From Tropicibacter sp. R16_0 (GTDB taxonomy: Bacteria; Pseudomonadota; Alphaproteobacteria; Rhodobacterales; Rhodobacteraceae): DNA of 64,000 bases. Positions 34,921 through 44,030 of the stretch are shown here, one piece after another; the stretch's first letter is position 1; every line of letters starts with the position of its first letter. Under the pieces are notes generated by a model. That model did not search any database and was not told the DNA's origin. It saw only the letters and a list, made by a program, of their open reading frames with translations. The translations under genes and the position numbers were made by a program. The stretch lies in assembly GCF_017743935.1 (NCBI RefSeq), contig NZ_JAGHRE010000002.1:484452-548451 (forward strand), in the 5' to 3' direction.

Positions 34921-35549
34921 GTGTTCTTTTGTGCCACGCTGTATGCGGCACCAATGGTCTGTGGATCCTCGAGCGCGTCGATCAGGAACTGCGCAAGAGC
35001 CAGCCTTGGTACCGCTGTTCCGCCCTGCTGCAAAGCATTTCTTTTGGTCCGATACGTCGCCTCAGTGGCGTCGGTCAGGAAGCCTGGCCGCGCCGACGTC
35101 CAGTCAAGGCCAGACTGTTTCAGGGTGTGCTCCATGCGCCGGGCGCTGCGTACCACGTTCGGTACAACACCGCACAGGACCTTTCCAAGCAGTGGTTGGC
35201 CCGGGAACAACAAGGCCGTCGATGTCACCAACACCCGCTTTAGGTCCGTCACCGATGCTGCCTGAACGATGGCCTCGGCAGATCGGACGTACACCGATGT
35301 TGCGGTTCTTGTTGGCAGGCGCGCACCCAAAGTCGATATCACTGCGTCCTGGCCACCAAATACCGACGCAAGAAACGCGGGGTCACAAGGATCACCGACA
35401 ACAAGCGTCAGACGCGCATCTTGCAGGTCTGGCGCCCTGTCAGCAGAACGCACCACCGCTGTCACCTCCATTCCCCTGGCAAGCGCAGCTTGGAGCACCA
35501 GCGCACCTGTCCGACCGTTGGCGCCCAAGACAACAAGTTTCAAATTCAT
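34917..35549 (-). CDS. NAD(P)-binding, NmrA-like atypical SDR protein
   Basis: A 210-residue protein starting with a Rossmann motif KLVVLGANGRTGALVLQAAL (GxNGxxG variant) and a basic residue after strand 2 (TAVVRSADR), indicating NADP(H) preference. The fold matches NmrA/flavin-reductase-like NAD(P)H-binding proteins (BVR-B type) that reduce small substrates or sense redox state. Sits upstream of the acetyltransferase gene. No substrate inference from context. Confidence 0.78.
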   Translation of the reverse strand: MNLKLVVLGANGRTGALVLQAALARGMEVTAVVRSADRAPDLQDARLTLVVGDPCDPAFLASVFGGQDAVISTLGARLPTRTATSVYVRSAEAIVQAASVTDLKRVLVTSTALLFPGQPLLGKVLCGVVPNVVRSARRMEHTLKQSGLDWTSARPGFLTDATEATYRTKRNALQQGGTAVPRLALAQFLIDALEDPQTIGAAYSVAQKNT

Positions 35550-35594
35550 CTCCTTCCAATCGCGATATGCCTATGCGGGATGCTCTGTCCTGAC

Positions 35595-35951
35595 CTAGGC
35601 GGAGAGGCAAATCTTGTTCTGATCCAGATCCCTCACATAGGCCGAGAAGCGTGGTCCACGCTGCCTCGGTTCGCCATCGCTTGTTCCACCCAGTTCAATC
35701 GCCAGGGCGTGAAGCCGTTCGACCTCTTCGTTGGACCCAACGCTAAACCCAACCATGGTTCCGTTTCCATTCGTGGCAGGGTTTTCGTCGAACGGGATAG
35801 CAGCTGCAAAGGCAAAATCAGCCCCAAGCCAGTATGTCATCCTTTCTGTAGGCGTAACGCGTTCCAGACCCGCTTGCGCAAAGAGCCGGTCATAGAAGTG
35901 CATCGCAGCAGCCATATCATTGGTTCCAAAAACAAAATAGTTCATCTGCAT
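35595..35951 (-). CDS. VOC-superfamily protein (glyoxalase/bleomycin-resistance fold)
   Basis: A 118-residue VOC protein: MNYFVFGTNDMAAAMHFYDR is the usual first beta-alpha-beta unit and FSAYVRDLDQNKICLSA the terminal strand. The fold supports small enzymes such as glyoxalases, dioxygenases or resistance binders. ATG at 35951 follows AAAGGACG; longer readings run into the upstream gene. It probably shares a transcript with the exported VOC gene at 35990. Role unknown. Confidence 0.78.
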   Translation of the reverse strand: MQMNYFVFGTNDMAAAMHFYDRLFAQAGLERVTPTERMTYWLGADFAFAAAIPFDENPATNGNGTMVGFSVGSNEEVERLHALAIELGGTSDGEPRQRGPRFSAYVRDLDQNKICLSA

Positions 35952-35989
35952 AGGGTGTCGTCCTTTGAAAGCGTTTTGTGTGCTGCGCA

Positions 35990-36427
35990 TCACTGGCCGG
36001 TCAGTTTGAAAAACTCGATCAGCTGCCCGTTGGGGTCGGTGATCTTGAGCAGATGGATCCCCGGTTCCTCGATAATGTTCGGCGCAGCCGCACCGGCAGA
36101 GGTGGCGCGGGCTTGCAACGCCTGCAGATCGCCGGATTGCAGATATGGAACCGCTCCCAAGCCTGCCTTTGATCCCGGTGCGTATTTTTCCCGCGATACG
36201 ATCGCGAACCAACCTCCGGCAACGTCGAAGGCCACGAAATCCGGCAGACCTATGGCCGGGTCACTGCCGAACAGAGTGCGATAGAACGCTTCTGAGCCTT
36301 CCATGTCATCAGTCGGAACATAGGCGCCCATGGCCATGATCGGTGCGACATCTACGAGCTTGGCTTGTTCGGCGCCAAGTGCTGTCGGCAGCGCTGCGGC
36401 AAGTGTCAGGGCAATAAAACGTCTCAT
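35990..36427 (-). CDS. Exported VOC-superfamily protein
   Basis: A 145-residue VOC-fold protein with an N-terminal signal peptide (MRRFIALTLAAALPTALGAE). The body shows AYVPTDDMEGSEAFYRTLFG and HLLKITDPNGQLIEFFKL, typical first and last VOC units. ATG 36427 is preferred over 36475 because it begins the signal peptide. Periplasmic VOC proteins are uncommon. It is divergent from the WYL-type regulator at 36535, and the palindrome between them suggests control by that regulator. Confidence 0.78.
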   Translation of the reverse strand: MRRFIALTLAAALPTALGAEQAKLVDVAPIMAMGAYVPTDDMEGSEAFYRTLFGSDPAIGLPDFVAFDVAGGWFAIVSREKYAPGSKAGLGAVPYLQSGDLQALQARATSAGAAAPNIIEEPGIHLLKITDPNGQLIEFFKLTGQ

Positions 36428-36473
36428 GGTTTGATCTCCAGTTTTGGGTGTCTTTCCTGCTTTTACCGCGCCC

Positions 36474-36505
36474 ATGCTGACAGCGTGTTGTCAGCATAGT
36501 GTCAG
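36474..36505. promoter_or_regulatory. Palindromic operator between VOC gene and YafY-type regulator
   Basis: A perfect 9-bp inverted repeat ATGCTGACA (36474-36482) / TGTCAGCAT (36489-36497) with a 6-base spacer is followed by a third half-site TGTCAG (36500-36505). It lies 30 bases upstream of the regulator start and 47 bases from the divergent VOC gene. Likely the binding site of the YafY/WYL regulator for both promoters. Confidence 0.6.
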
Positions 36506-36534
36506 TATGATCTGCTCCATCGAAAGGAGGTCCC

Positions 36535-37239
36535 ATGAGACGCGGTGACAGGCTATTTGAACTGATCGAGATTCTGAGGCGTGCCAAAGGCCCGATCTCT
36601 GCCCAGTCCATTGGTGAGGAATTGGGCGTGACCAAGCGCACGGTTTACCGCGATGTTGCTGCGCTGATCGGTCAAGGCGTGCCGATCAATGGCGAGGCCG
36701 GGGTCGGTTACGTGTTGGAGCCCGGCTTTCACATGCCGCCTTTGATGCTGACCCCGGACGAGATCGAGGCCGTAACACTTGGCATGTTATGGGTCCAAAC
36801 CCGAGGCGAGCCCGAGCTGGCGCTGGCCGCCGAGAAGCTGATCACAAAGTTGGAAGCCGTCGCGCCGGACAAATATCGCACGTCCTTTCTGCAACCGACC
36901 GTCAGCGTCGCACCCGTTGACCAGCCGGAAGAGGTGCTTGGCTCGGCCGCCATTCGTCTGGCCATCCGGCGCCGCAAGAAGATCTCGCTGACCTATTCTG
37001 ACAACTCGGGCCAAAGAACGCTGCGGTTGATCTGGCCCATTTTGCTGGGGTATCGTGACACCAGCCGCATCATCGCCGCCTGGTGCGAGATGAGAGAGGG
37101 GTTTCGTTACTTCCGAACCGAAAGGATCATCGAGGCGGAAGTTCTGGATGACAGCATTCCGCGGCGCATGGACCTTCTTCGCGCCGAGTGGCGCCTCGAG
37201 ACGGATGCGGAACGCAAACGCTATGAATACGGATTGTGA
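36535..37239 (+). CDS. YafY/WYL-domain transcriptional regulator
   Basis: A 234-residue regulator with an N-terminal HTH_11 winged helix (RLFELIEILRRAKGPISAQS, then GEELGVTKRTVYRDVAALIG) and a C-terminal WYL-type domain (KKISLTYSDNSGQRTLRLIW through FRTERIIEAEVLDD). Such YafY proteins control divergent stress or small-molecule enzyme genes. AAAGGAGGTCCC lies directly before the ATG. The palindrome at 36474-36497 is the likely operator. Confidence 0.88.
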   Translation: MRRGDRLFELIEILRRAKGPISAQSIGEELGVTKRTVYRDVAALIGQGVPINGEAGVGYVLEPGFHMPPLMLTPDEIEAVTLGMLWVQTRGEPELALAAEKLITKLEAVAPDKYRTSFLQPTVSVAPVDQPEEVLGSAAIRLAIRRRKKISLTYSDNSGQRTLRLIWPILLGYRDTSRIIAAWCEMREGFRYFRTERIIEAEVLDDSIPRRMDLLRAEWRLETDAERKRYEYGL

Positions 37240-37336
37240 CACGGAGCTTTGGAACCTGTCGCAAGGACAGCTTTGGTCTCGCGGCACGCAAGGATATCAT
37301 CAACCATTTCGTGCTGTCCCGAGGATCAAAATCAGT

Positions 37337-38284
37337 TCAGTTGTCCAGACCGGGCGAGTGACGGCTGTCTGCGGTCACTGTTCCAGAGACCCAGAACTCA
37401 TTGCGTCTTGATCTCACCCGTTCAGCCAAAAAATCCACAAACAGCCTGACCCTTGCGGTGTTTCGCAGATCACGATGAAGAAGAAGCCAGATGTTTCGAT
37501 AGCGCAACGGTCTTTGAAACGGTGCCCGGATCAGGTCGGGGTGTCGGTCACCCAGGTTACAAGCCAGATACGCCATGCCAAGACCAGAGGCCGCAAGTGT
37601 GATCAATGGCACAAGTTCTGAAACACGGTGCTTGAGCTGGGCTTTGGGATAGTAGCTGTCTTTGACCCACTTGGCCGTCGTCGCCTCTTCGGGTTCGTGC
37701 CATCCGATCAAATGCAGACCTTCGCCGCCATTGTCGCTGATCCGTTCGGCGTAGTCGCGCGTGCAATAGGCGGCCTGGGACATCTGAACCAGCTTGCGCC
37801 CGACCACATCGTCCGTCACCTCATCTGCGATCCGCAGCGAGACGTCGGCCTCTCGCCGCATCAGGTCCCGGATATCGTTGGTGAAGTTCATGTTCAGGAT
37901 GATGTCCGGATAAAGCTCGGCAAAAGCGGCAAAGTCATCCATCAATGATGTCATCGCCAATCCATGAGGCAGAGTGACGTAGACAGTGCCAGACGGCTGC
38001 GCATCCCGGCCGACAATAATCCGCGATGCGGAGGCCATTTCCGCCTCGACACGCTCGGCATGGGGCATCAGGTCTTCGCCAAGCTGGGTCAGGGCCAACC
38101 CGGATTTGGAGCGATCGAACAACCGACTGCCCACGCGCTCTTCCATGACTGAAATCCTGCGTGTCAGTGTGGTGTGGTTCACCTGAATGCTGTCCGCCCC
38201 ACCCCGTAGAGTTCCCGTGCGTGCAACGGCCAGAAAGTACTTGAGATCGTCCCAGTTCAGGGAATGGCTTTCCTTGATAGACAT
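37337..38284 (-). CDS. LysR-family transcriptional regulator
   Basis: A 315-residue LysR regulator: winged helix (LKYFLAVARTGTLRGGADSI continuing QVNHTTLTRRISVMEERVGS) and an effector domain (SGTVYVTLPHGLAMTSLMDD). Divergent from the SDR gene at 38395 with about 110 bases between them, the classic LysR-target layout, so it probably regulates the SDR and the small membrane protein. Confidence 0.88.
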   Translation of the reverse strand: MSIKESHSLNWDDLKYFLAVARTGTLRGGADSIQVNHTTLTRRISVMEERVGSRLFDRSKSGLALTQLGEDLMPHAERVEAEMASASRIIVGRDAQPSGTVYVTLPHGLAMTSLMDDFAAFAELYPDIILNMNFTNDIRDLMRREADVSLRIADEVTDDVVGRKLVQMSQAAYCTRDYAERISDNGGEGLHLIGWHEPEEATTAKWVKDSYYPKAQLKHRVSELVPLITLAASGLGMAYLACNLGDRHPDLIRAPFQRPLRYRNIWLLLHRDLRNTARVRLFVDFLAERVRSRRNEFWVSGTVTADSRHSPGLDN

Positions 38285-38394
38285 ATCCCTTGTGTTTCAT
38301 TTTTGAAGCACGGTGTCCAGAATTACCCATCTACAGATCAATTTATGACCTCCCTACCTTGGGCCCATCCAACCAGACCCAAGGAGCGCACCTC

Positions 38395-39318
38395 ATGAAC
38401 CCGATCCAATCCGTCTTGATTACCGGTGCAAATGCCGGGCTCGGCCGCGAAGCCGCCCGGCAACTGGCGATGCAGAAAGGCGTTGCCAAGATCTATCTGG
38501 CTTGCCGCAACCGAACCAAAGCCGAGGTTGCCCGAGCGGCGTTGGAGCATGAAACGGGACGCAAGATCTTTGACATCGTTCTGATGGATGTCACCGATCC
38601 TGCCTCGGTTCGTGCAGCGGTCGCTGATCTCTCGACGCCGATCGATGCCGTCATTCTGAACGCGGGCGGCACAGGGGGGCGCACCCCCAACAGCCTGACC
38701 GGCGCGGGCGTCACCAACATCTTTGCCACAAACGTTCTGGGACATGTGGTGCTGGTGGACGCACTGCTGGAGCGTCAACTGGTAACATCCACAGTTCTTT
38801 ATGCCGGATCAGAAGCCGCACGAGGCATTCCCAAAATGGGCATGCAGCGCCCCGATCTGTCCGAAGGTTCGGTCGAGGAATTCAGATCAATTGCCGATGG
38901 CAGCAAGTTCGGCCCCGAGGGGGATCCGATGCAGACCTACGGATATGCCAAGCTGGTGGCGACCCTTTGGATGGGCGCGATGGCGCGCCAGCACCCGCAC
39001 ATCCGTTTTGTCACCATGAGCCCCGGTGGAACCGCCGGAACCGCGGGCTTTGACGATCTGCCACTGGTGAAACGGATCATCTTCAAACATGTGGGCGGCG
39101 TGCTGATGCCCCTGTTCGGCATGATGCACAGCGTCGAAGCCGGGGCGAAACGGTATCTGGACGGGTTGCTCAACCCGGAATTCAAGACCGGCCGCTTCTA
39201 CGCCAGCAAAGCAGGGTATCCCACCGGGCCCGTGGTGGATCAGGCCAGCATTGATGCAACGCTGTCGGACACCACCACCCAGGACAATGCAAACCAAGCG
39301 CTGCGCCAGCTCGCCTGA
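38395..39318 (+). CDS. Short-chain dehydrogenase/reductase
   Basis: A 307-residue SDR with the TGANAGLG cofactor motif near the N-terminus and an active-site region containing GGDPMQTYGYAKL-like order (QTYGYAKLVATLW gives Tyr-x3-Lys). NNAG is replaced by NAGGTGG. Length and C-terminal extension resemble the protochlorophyllide-reductase-like or WWOX-like SDR group. ATG 38395 is chosen for the family start MNPIQSVLITGANAG; AAGGAGCGCACCTC precedes it. Substrate unknown. Confidence 0.85.
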   Translation: MNPIQSVLITGANAGLGREAARQLAMQKGVAKIYLACRNRTKAEVARAALEHETGRKIFDIVLMDVTDPASVRAAVADLSTPIDAVILNAGGTGGRTPNSLTGAGVTNIFATNVLGHVVLVDALLERQLVTSTVLYAGSEAARGIPKMGMQRPDLSEGSVEEFRSIADGSKFGPEGDPMQTYGYAKLVATLWMGAMARQHPHIRFVTMSPGGTAGTAGFDDLPLVKRIIFKHVGGVLMPLFGMMHSVEAGAKRYLDGLLNPEFKTGRFYASKAGYPTGPVVDQASIDATLSDTTTQDNANQALRQLA

Positions 39319-39335
39319 TCCAAAGGAGAAATGAA

Positions 39336-39710
39336 ATGGAAACCACACTCAATGTCCTCGTCATCCTTGCAACCCTCATGCTGTCCGGGCTGGGCATCAT
39401 GTCGATGTTCGCCCCCCGCCGCATGGTTGCCAATTTCGCCATCGAGCCGGTGGGCACGGCCGGGCTCAGCACGATCCGCTCGGTGATTGGTGGGCTTTTT
39501 CTGGCCTCGGTTGCTTTGCTGGTGATTGGCCTGACGACCGGACAGACGCTGGGTTACGTGGCCGTGGCGATCCTGATGGGTGTCGTGGCGATTGGTCGAA
39601 TTGTCGGCTTGCTGGCCGATGGATTCGACAAGGCCGTCTTGCCGCCGCTGGTCGCTGAACTTGTGATCATCGCGGTTTTGACCACGGCCTACGTCCAGCT
39701 GTCCCTTTGA
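39336..39710 (+). CDS. Small four-helix membrane protein (DUF4345-like)
   Basis: A 124-residue integral membrane protein with four predicted helices (LVILATLMLSGLGIMSMFAP; GGLFLASVALLVIGLTTG; YVAVAILMGVVAIGRIVGLL; LVAELVIIAVLTTAYVQ). The layout matches the DUF4345 family. It follows the SDR gene after 17 bases with AAAGGAGAAATGAA, so the two share an operon. Function unknown. Confidence 0.75.
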   Translation: METTLNVLVILATLMLSGLGIMSMFAPRRMVANFAIEPVGTAGLSTIRSVIGGLFLASVALLVIGLTTGQTLGYVAVAILMGVVAIGRIVGLLADGFDKAVLPPLVAELVIIAVLTTAYVQLSL

Positions 39711-39927
39711 TTGATGGGTCGGAGTTAGGAACGCATTCAACAACGGGTTCCAAAGACGCATTTACGATCCCTGAAAACTGATATCCAAAACCTTGGGCTG
39801 CCCGTGCTGGCGGCCCTTACCTTGCATTCATCCGCCTAGCCGGTTCGCGCGAATAGCGGCAAGTGCGACGTTGTGTGTGCACTACGTGATTGATCGCTCG
39901 AGGAAATCCGCTTTTCATTTACGCGGA

Positions 39928-40962
39928 TCAGGACCGAAACTCCGTGATGACAGCGGTTCCGGGGGATGTCGGCCCGCTCATGGCGCGCAGCTCTCGACTG
40001 GCCTCTTCCAAGCGCACCTCTCTGGCGACCATTGGCTGGATATCCACGTCGCCACGTTCGATCATTCCCAGAAGACGGGGGTATTTCCACGACGGCATCC
40101 CCCGCGTGCCAAAAAACGAGAGCTGTTTGGTATAGATCGCGCGCATGTTCACCTGCATCTGGCCGTCGCCTGATGGCATGCCGATCTGCACGTGTCGACC
40201 AAGGATGGCGAGGCATTCCAAGGACGCATTTGTCGTTACTTCGATCCCCAGTGCTTCTATCGAAACCTGCGCGCCGCCATTCGTTATGTCGCGGATCGCT
40301 GCTGCGGCGTCCTCTTTGCTGGCGTTCACCGTGGCATCCGCACCGTGGAGCTTTGCATGCTCAAGTTTCTCATCGACGACATCCACCACCACAACGCGGC
40401 ACCCCAGCATCTTTGCCAACAGAAGAACGGACAAACCGATCCCACCTGTTCCGTGGACAGCCACCCATTCGCCCGCTGCGACATCTGCGCGGTCGGTCAA
40501 GGCATGCCACGCAGTCGTCACACGGCAGCCCAGACCGGCGGCCAAGGCAGGAGACAGCGTTTCTGGCAAGTGAACCAGGTTGTGGTCGAAGGGCACCGCA
40601 ACGTATTCTGCGTAAGCTCCAGGCGTTCCGAACCCAGGCACGATTTGGTCAGCACAGGTGTTTGACACACCTGTTTGACACGCGTTGCAGCTGCCACACC
40701 CCAGGATGAACGGCGCGATGAGGCGATCGCCAATTTTGTGTTTTGCTTGCGGCCCGGCCTCTACCACGGTTCCACAGTATTCGTGCCCCAAGATAGAGCC
40801 GTTCTGGACTTTGGGATGGGCACCGGTCCAACCATGATAATCCGAACGGCAAACGCCGCAGGCGGCGACCTCCAGGATCACCCCATTGTCTGGGCAGGCT
40901 GGATCTGGAACCGTTTCAATCGAAAGGTCCTCACAAAACTCTCTTACGACTGCAGCTCGCAC
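39928..40962 (-). CDS. Zinc-dependent alcohol dehydrogenase (medium-chain, MDR)
   Basis: A 344-residue MDR enzyme. Catalytic zinc ligands are visible (ACGVCRSDYHGW for Cys, GHEYCGTVVEAG for His-Glu), the structural-zinc cysteines lie in CGSCNACQTGVSNTC, and the cofactor motif is GTGGIGLSVLLLAK. It oxidises an alcohol with NAD(P). It precedes, in transcription order, nothing recognisable and follows the TauD-like gene in the same direction by 54 bases, so they may be cotranscribed. Substrate not evident. Confidence 0.9.
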   Translation of the reverse strand: MRAAVVREFCEDLSIETVPDPACPDNGVILEVAACGVCRSDYHGWTGAHPKVQNGSILGHEYCGTVVEAGPQAKHKIGDRLIAPFILGCGSCNACQTGVSNTCADQIVPGFGTPGAYAEYVAVPFDHNLVHLPETLSPALAAGLGCRVTTAWHALTDRADVAAGEWVAVHGTGGIGLSVLLLAKMLGCRVVVVDVVDEKLEHAKLHGADATVNASKEDAAAAIRDITNGGAQVSIEALGIEVTTNASLECLAILGRHVQIGMPSGDGQMQVNMRAIYTKQLSFFGTRGMPSWKYPRLLGMIERGDVDIQPMVAREVRLEEASRELRAMSGPTSPGTAVITEFRS

Positions 40963-41016
40963 TTGGTGCTCCTGAAGGTTTGGTTTCTTTGATCAATCCA
41001 GTCCAGTCACTCGGAA

Positions 41017-41865
41017 CTATACTGGCCTGTCGCCTTTCACTGTCACACGACGCCCTTTTCGCTCGGCAGGCCAATAGTCCCAGATCGCGCGATGCATGCA
41101 GCAGCGATTGTCCCAAAAAGCCATGTCGTTCAGCGACCACCTGAACCGGATCTGATAGTTGATTTGTTCCGCATGCTCGAAAAGCATGTTGAGGATTGCA
41201 TCGCTTTCCGTGTCCGACAAGCCCAGAATCTTTGTGGTAAAAGTCCGGTTCACAAACAGTGATTTCCGCCCCGTGTCCGGATGGGTTCGAACAATCGGAT
41301 GAACCGCCTCGGGACAGTCGATGTCGCTATCCTTTTGGCCCCGGTCGCTATAGCGGCCCTTGTAGATATGCTCGGAACTGTGAAGAGCGCTTAGCCCGTT
41401 GAGCATTTCCTTTATTGGATCTGACAGATCGTCGTAGGCCGCGTACATGTCACTGAACATGGTGTCCCCGCCGCATGGGGGGGCGATATGGATTTGAAGC
41501 ATGGTCCCAAGGGGCGGCGTCTCATCGCAAGAGACGTCCGAGTGCCAGAACTCACCGTTGGCAACTTTGGAATTCTTGGTTGCATGGATCTCGAATATCT
41601 CGGGATATCCTTCCATTGTCGGGGCTGCGGGGTGCGCATGAAGCGGTCCGAAACGTTTCCCGAATTCAATGTGTTGCGCAGGCGGAATTTCTTTCTGCTC
41701 TTTGAAAAACAGCACTTGATAGGTGTGAAACGCGTCGCAAATCTCGGCGAACTGATCGTCCGGCACAGGCCGACTTAGATCGACCCCATAGATCTCGGCG
41801 CCAAGGTTTGGAGCAAAGGGTTTGGCGATGATGGACGTATAGGCGTTGGATACGGGAGCAACCAT
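41017..41865 (-). CDS. TauD/TfdA-family Fe(II)/2-oxoglutarate dioxygenase
   Basis: A 282-residue dioxygenase. The facial-triad motif is FWHSDVS (His-x-Asp) and the distal His lies in CCMHRAIWDYWPAERKGRRV, which also supplies the 2-oxoglutarate-binding Arg. Family members remove sulfonate, phenoxy or carboxylate-linked groups by hydroxylation, taurine dioxygenase being the best known. ATG 41865 gives the usual N-terminus. Divergent from a LysR regulator. A sulfonate or ether substrate would fit the sulfonate theme elsewhere, but this is speculation. Confidence 0.88.
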   Translation of the reverse strand: MVAPVSNAYTSIIAKPFAPNLGAEIYGVDLSRPVPDDQFAEICDAFHTYQVLFFKEQKEIPPAQHIEFGKRFGPLHAHPAAPTMEGYPEIFEIHATKNSKVANGEFWHSDVSCDETPPLGTMLQIHIAPPCGGDTMFSDMYAAYDDLSDPIKEMLNGLSALHSSEHIYKGRYSDRGQKDSDIDCPEAVHPIVRTHPDTGRKSLFVNRTFTTKILGLSDTESDAILNMLFEHAEQINYQIRFRWSLNDMAFWDNRCCMHRAIWDYWPAERKGRRVTVKGDRPV

Positions 41866-42009
41866 AAAGACCTCTGGGCATGGTTTCGTTGGGCGTGCTC
41901 CGCGCAAGATACAGATTAAAAAAAATGAACAAAAACGAAAAATATTTGACCCTTAGGTGAAAAACTTTCACACATAAATCACGGATCAGGCGGTAGCGAG
42001 GGTATTGGT

Positions 42010-42897
42010 ATGAGCATTCGGTCACTGCGAACTCTGATCGCAGTTCATCGACATGGAAGCTTCCGTGCCGCGTCAGAGGCAGAGCATCTGACACCGTCGG
42101 CGGTTAGCCACCAGATGCGCAACCTCGAGGTCTCGTTGGGGCTCGAGTTGTTTGACCGAACGGCCAAATCGCCCGAACTGACCCATACCGGTCTAATGTT
42201 CGTCGGAGAGGCCGCTGCGGTTGTGGCCGCATATGACGGTTTGGCGGAAAGAGTGAGGTCGACCAACGAGCTTTCTGGCGAAATCACTTTGGGTGCCGTT
42301 CCCACAACCCTGACTGGATTGGTGCCGATTGCCCTGTCAAAGCTGAAATCCGTGCATCCGAACATCCATGTGAGGATTGTTCCGGGTTTGACCAATCAGC
42401 TTTTGCTGCAGTTGGACCGCGGGCAGATCCAAGCGGCGATTATCTCTCGTCCAGATATTCTGCCAAACACTTTGGAGTTCTCCGAGATCGTATCCGAGAA
42501 ATTGGTCCTGCTTGTCTCGGAGAACACCCCGGATCTACCTCCGAAAGACCTTCTTGCTGCGTCACCATTCATACGCTTTACGCGCGACGCGGTTGTGGGA
42601 AGGCAGATCGAGACCTGGCTGCAAAGGAACGGCATAGACGTCAAAGACGCCATGGAACTTGAGAGCCTTGAAGCGATCTCGAGCATGGTGGCCGCTGACC
42701 TTGGTGTCTCCATCATTCCAGACAGCCATTTGGCGGCATATGACCATCTGCGGCTCAAAAGGATCCCCCTTGAGCAGAATGGACCGACGAGGATTGTTGG
42801 CCTGGCCAGCATGTCAGCCTCGCCGCGCACCAAGATGATCGACGCCGTTACAACGGCACTATTGGAAGCCGTTGCTGACCAGCTGGTTCAGGTGTGA
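42010..42897 (+). CDS. LysR-family transcriptional regulator
   Basis: A 295-residue LysR regulator: winged helix (LRTLIAVHRHGSFRAASEAE, HLTPSAVSHQMRNLEVSLGL) and an effector domain from GEITLGAVPTTLTGLVPIAL. It is divergent from the TauD-like dioxygenase gene with about 145 bases between starts; the AT-rich gap (41910-41990) probably contains both promoters. Likely regulator of the dioxygenase and alcohol dehydrogenase genes. Confidence 0.88.
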   Translation: MSIRSLRTLIAVHRHGSFRAASEAEHLTPSAVSHQMRNLEVSLGLELFDRTAKSPELTHTGLMFVGEAAAVVAAYDGLAERVRSTNELSGEITLGAVPTTLTGLVPIALSKLKSVHPNIHVRIVPGLTNQLLLQLDRGQIQAAIISRPDILPNTLEFSEIVSEKLVLLVSENTPDLPPKDLLAASPFIRFTRDAVVGRQIETWLQRNGIDVKDAMELESLEAISSMVAADLGVSIIPDSHLAAYDHLRLKRIPLEQNGPTRIVGLASMSASPRTKMIDAVTTALLEAVADQLVQV

Positions 42898-43022
42898 GTT
42901 GGCATTCCAGCAAGCCCCCACAAGATAATAATCGATCACTGACAACAGGACAACTGAAGGTCAGTTTTGGCCAGGGTCAATCCTCATGCTGACACGCAAC
43001 ATCCACAACGCGATGATCGAAC

Positions 43023-44030
43023 TTAGTTTTGAATCAGCGCGTTTTCCCATTCCGACGTGAACTTGTTTCGTTTCAATGCGTCGAGAAAGGTCATCAAGGC
43101 CGGTTCAAGGGCGATGGTCGCGCGTTCGGTGCCGCTGTCTCTATCCTGAAGCGACGGCAGCAACCGTGTGCCATCGATGGGGTTGGACTGGTACGTCACC
43201 AAAAATTGGATGAACCGCTCTGCCGCCGCTGGCTCGGCAGATGCTTTTGAAACAAAGGCGGTTCGCATCATCGTCGTGGGAAAGTCGGACGGAAGAATGA
43301 TCTCAAATGCAGCACGGCTTTCGGTGCGGGCTTCGGCATAGCTTCCAAGGACATTGTAGGCCACCGCGATCGTACCATCTGTCAGATCGTCGATCATCTC
43401 GCCCGAACAACAATAAAGCTGGACATCAAGTCCGCCCATCACCTCCATGAGCCGCCAGAAGGTCTCGGACGCCCGCGCGTCCTGCGTGGCAAACAGATAG
43501 CCGAGCCCTGATTGGCGGACGTCATAGGTTCCTACGCGCCCCCGAAACACCTCTGGACGCGCGCGCAACGCCTCGATCAACTCTTGCCGCGTTTGTGGGA
43601 TCGGGAGCCCATCGAACGCGGCCCGGTTGATGACAATCGCTGCGGGCTCGGACGTAAAGGCAAACAGGCTTTGCCGCCATTGCGCCCAGGCCGGATGAGA
43701 GACGTTTTGCAGCTCAAGCGCATACCCGTCGTTTGTAAGCTTGAATTGCAGGTCCATTGCACTTGAAATCGCAATGTCAAAAGCATCGGGCATGCTCCGA
43801 AACCGCCGGTCGATGTCTGCTGTTTCGGTCACCAGATAGTCGATAGCGATATCCGGGTTTTCAGCGATGAAAGCCTCGATCAGTGGCGCAAACAGATCCG
43901 TGTCCGTGCTTGAGATGATCCGCAAGCTCGTTGTCGCATTTGTTTCATTGAAGATCTGCCGATCTTCCCAGTCCTGCGCCCATCCGACGTGACCGAAGAA
44001 GATCAGAGTTAAAGCGATAAAGTAACGCAC
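43023..44030 (-). CDS. Periplasmic solute-binding protein associated with a TctDE two-component system
   Basis: A 335-residue protein with a signal peptide (MRYFIALTLIFFGHVGWAQD) and a family-1/iron-type binding fold (LRIISSTDTDLFAPLIEAFI; GRVGTYDVRQSGLGYLFATQ). A Cys-Cys pair occurs in LYCCSGEM. It overlaps the 3' end of the histidine kinase gene by 22 bases and has no permease of its own nearby, so it probably works as an accessory sensor for the kinase, presenting ligand to its periplasmic domain. This three-part layout occurs in other alphaproteobacteria. Ligand unknown, presumably the carboxylate carried by the adjacent TTT transporter. Confidence 0.78.
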   Translation of the reverse strand: MRYFIALTLIFFGHVGWAQDWEDRQIFNETNATTSLRIISSTDTDLFAPLIEAFIAENPDIAIDYLVTETADIDRRFRSMPDAFDIAISSAMDLQFKLTNDGYALELQNVSHPAWAQWRQSLFAFTSEPAAIVINRAAFDGLPIPQTRQELIEALRARPEVFRGRVGTYDVRQSGLGYLFATQDARASETFWRLMEVMGGLDVQLYCCSGEMIDDLTDGTIAVAYNVLGSYAEARTESRAAFEIILPSDFPTTMMRTAFVSKASAEPAAAERFIQFLVTYQSNPIDGTRLLPSLQDRDSGTERATIALEPALMTFLDALKRNKFTSEWENALIQN

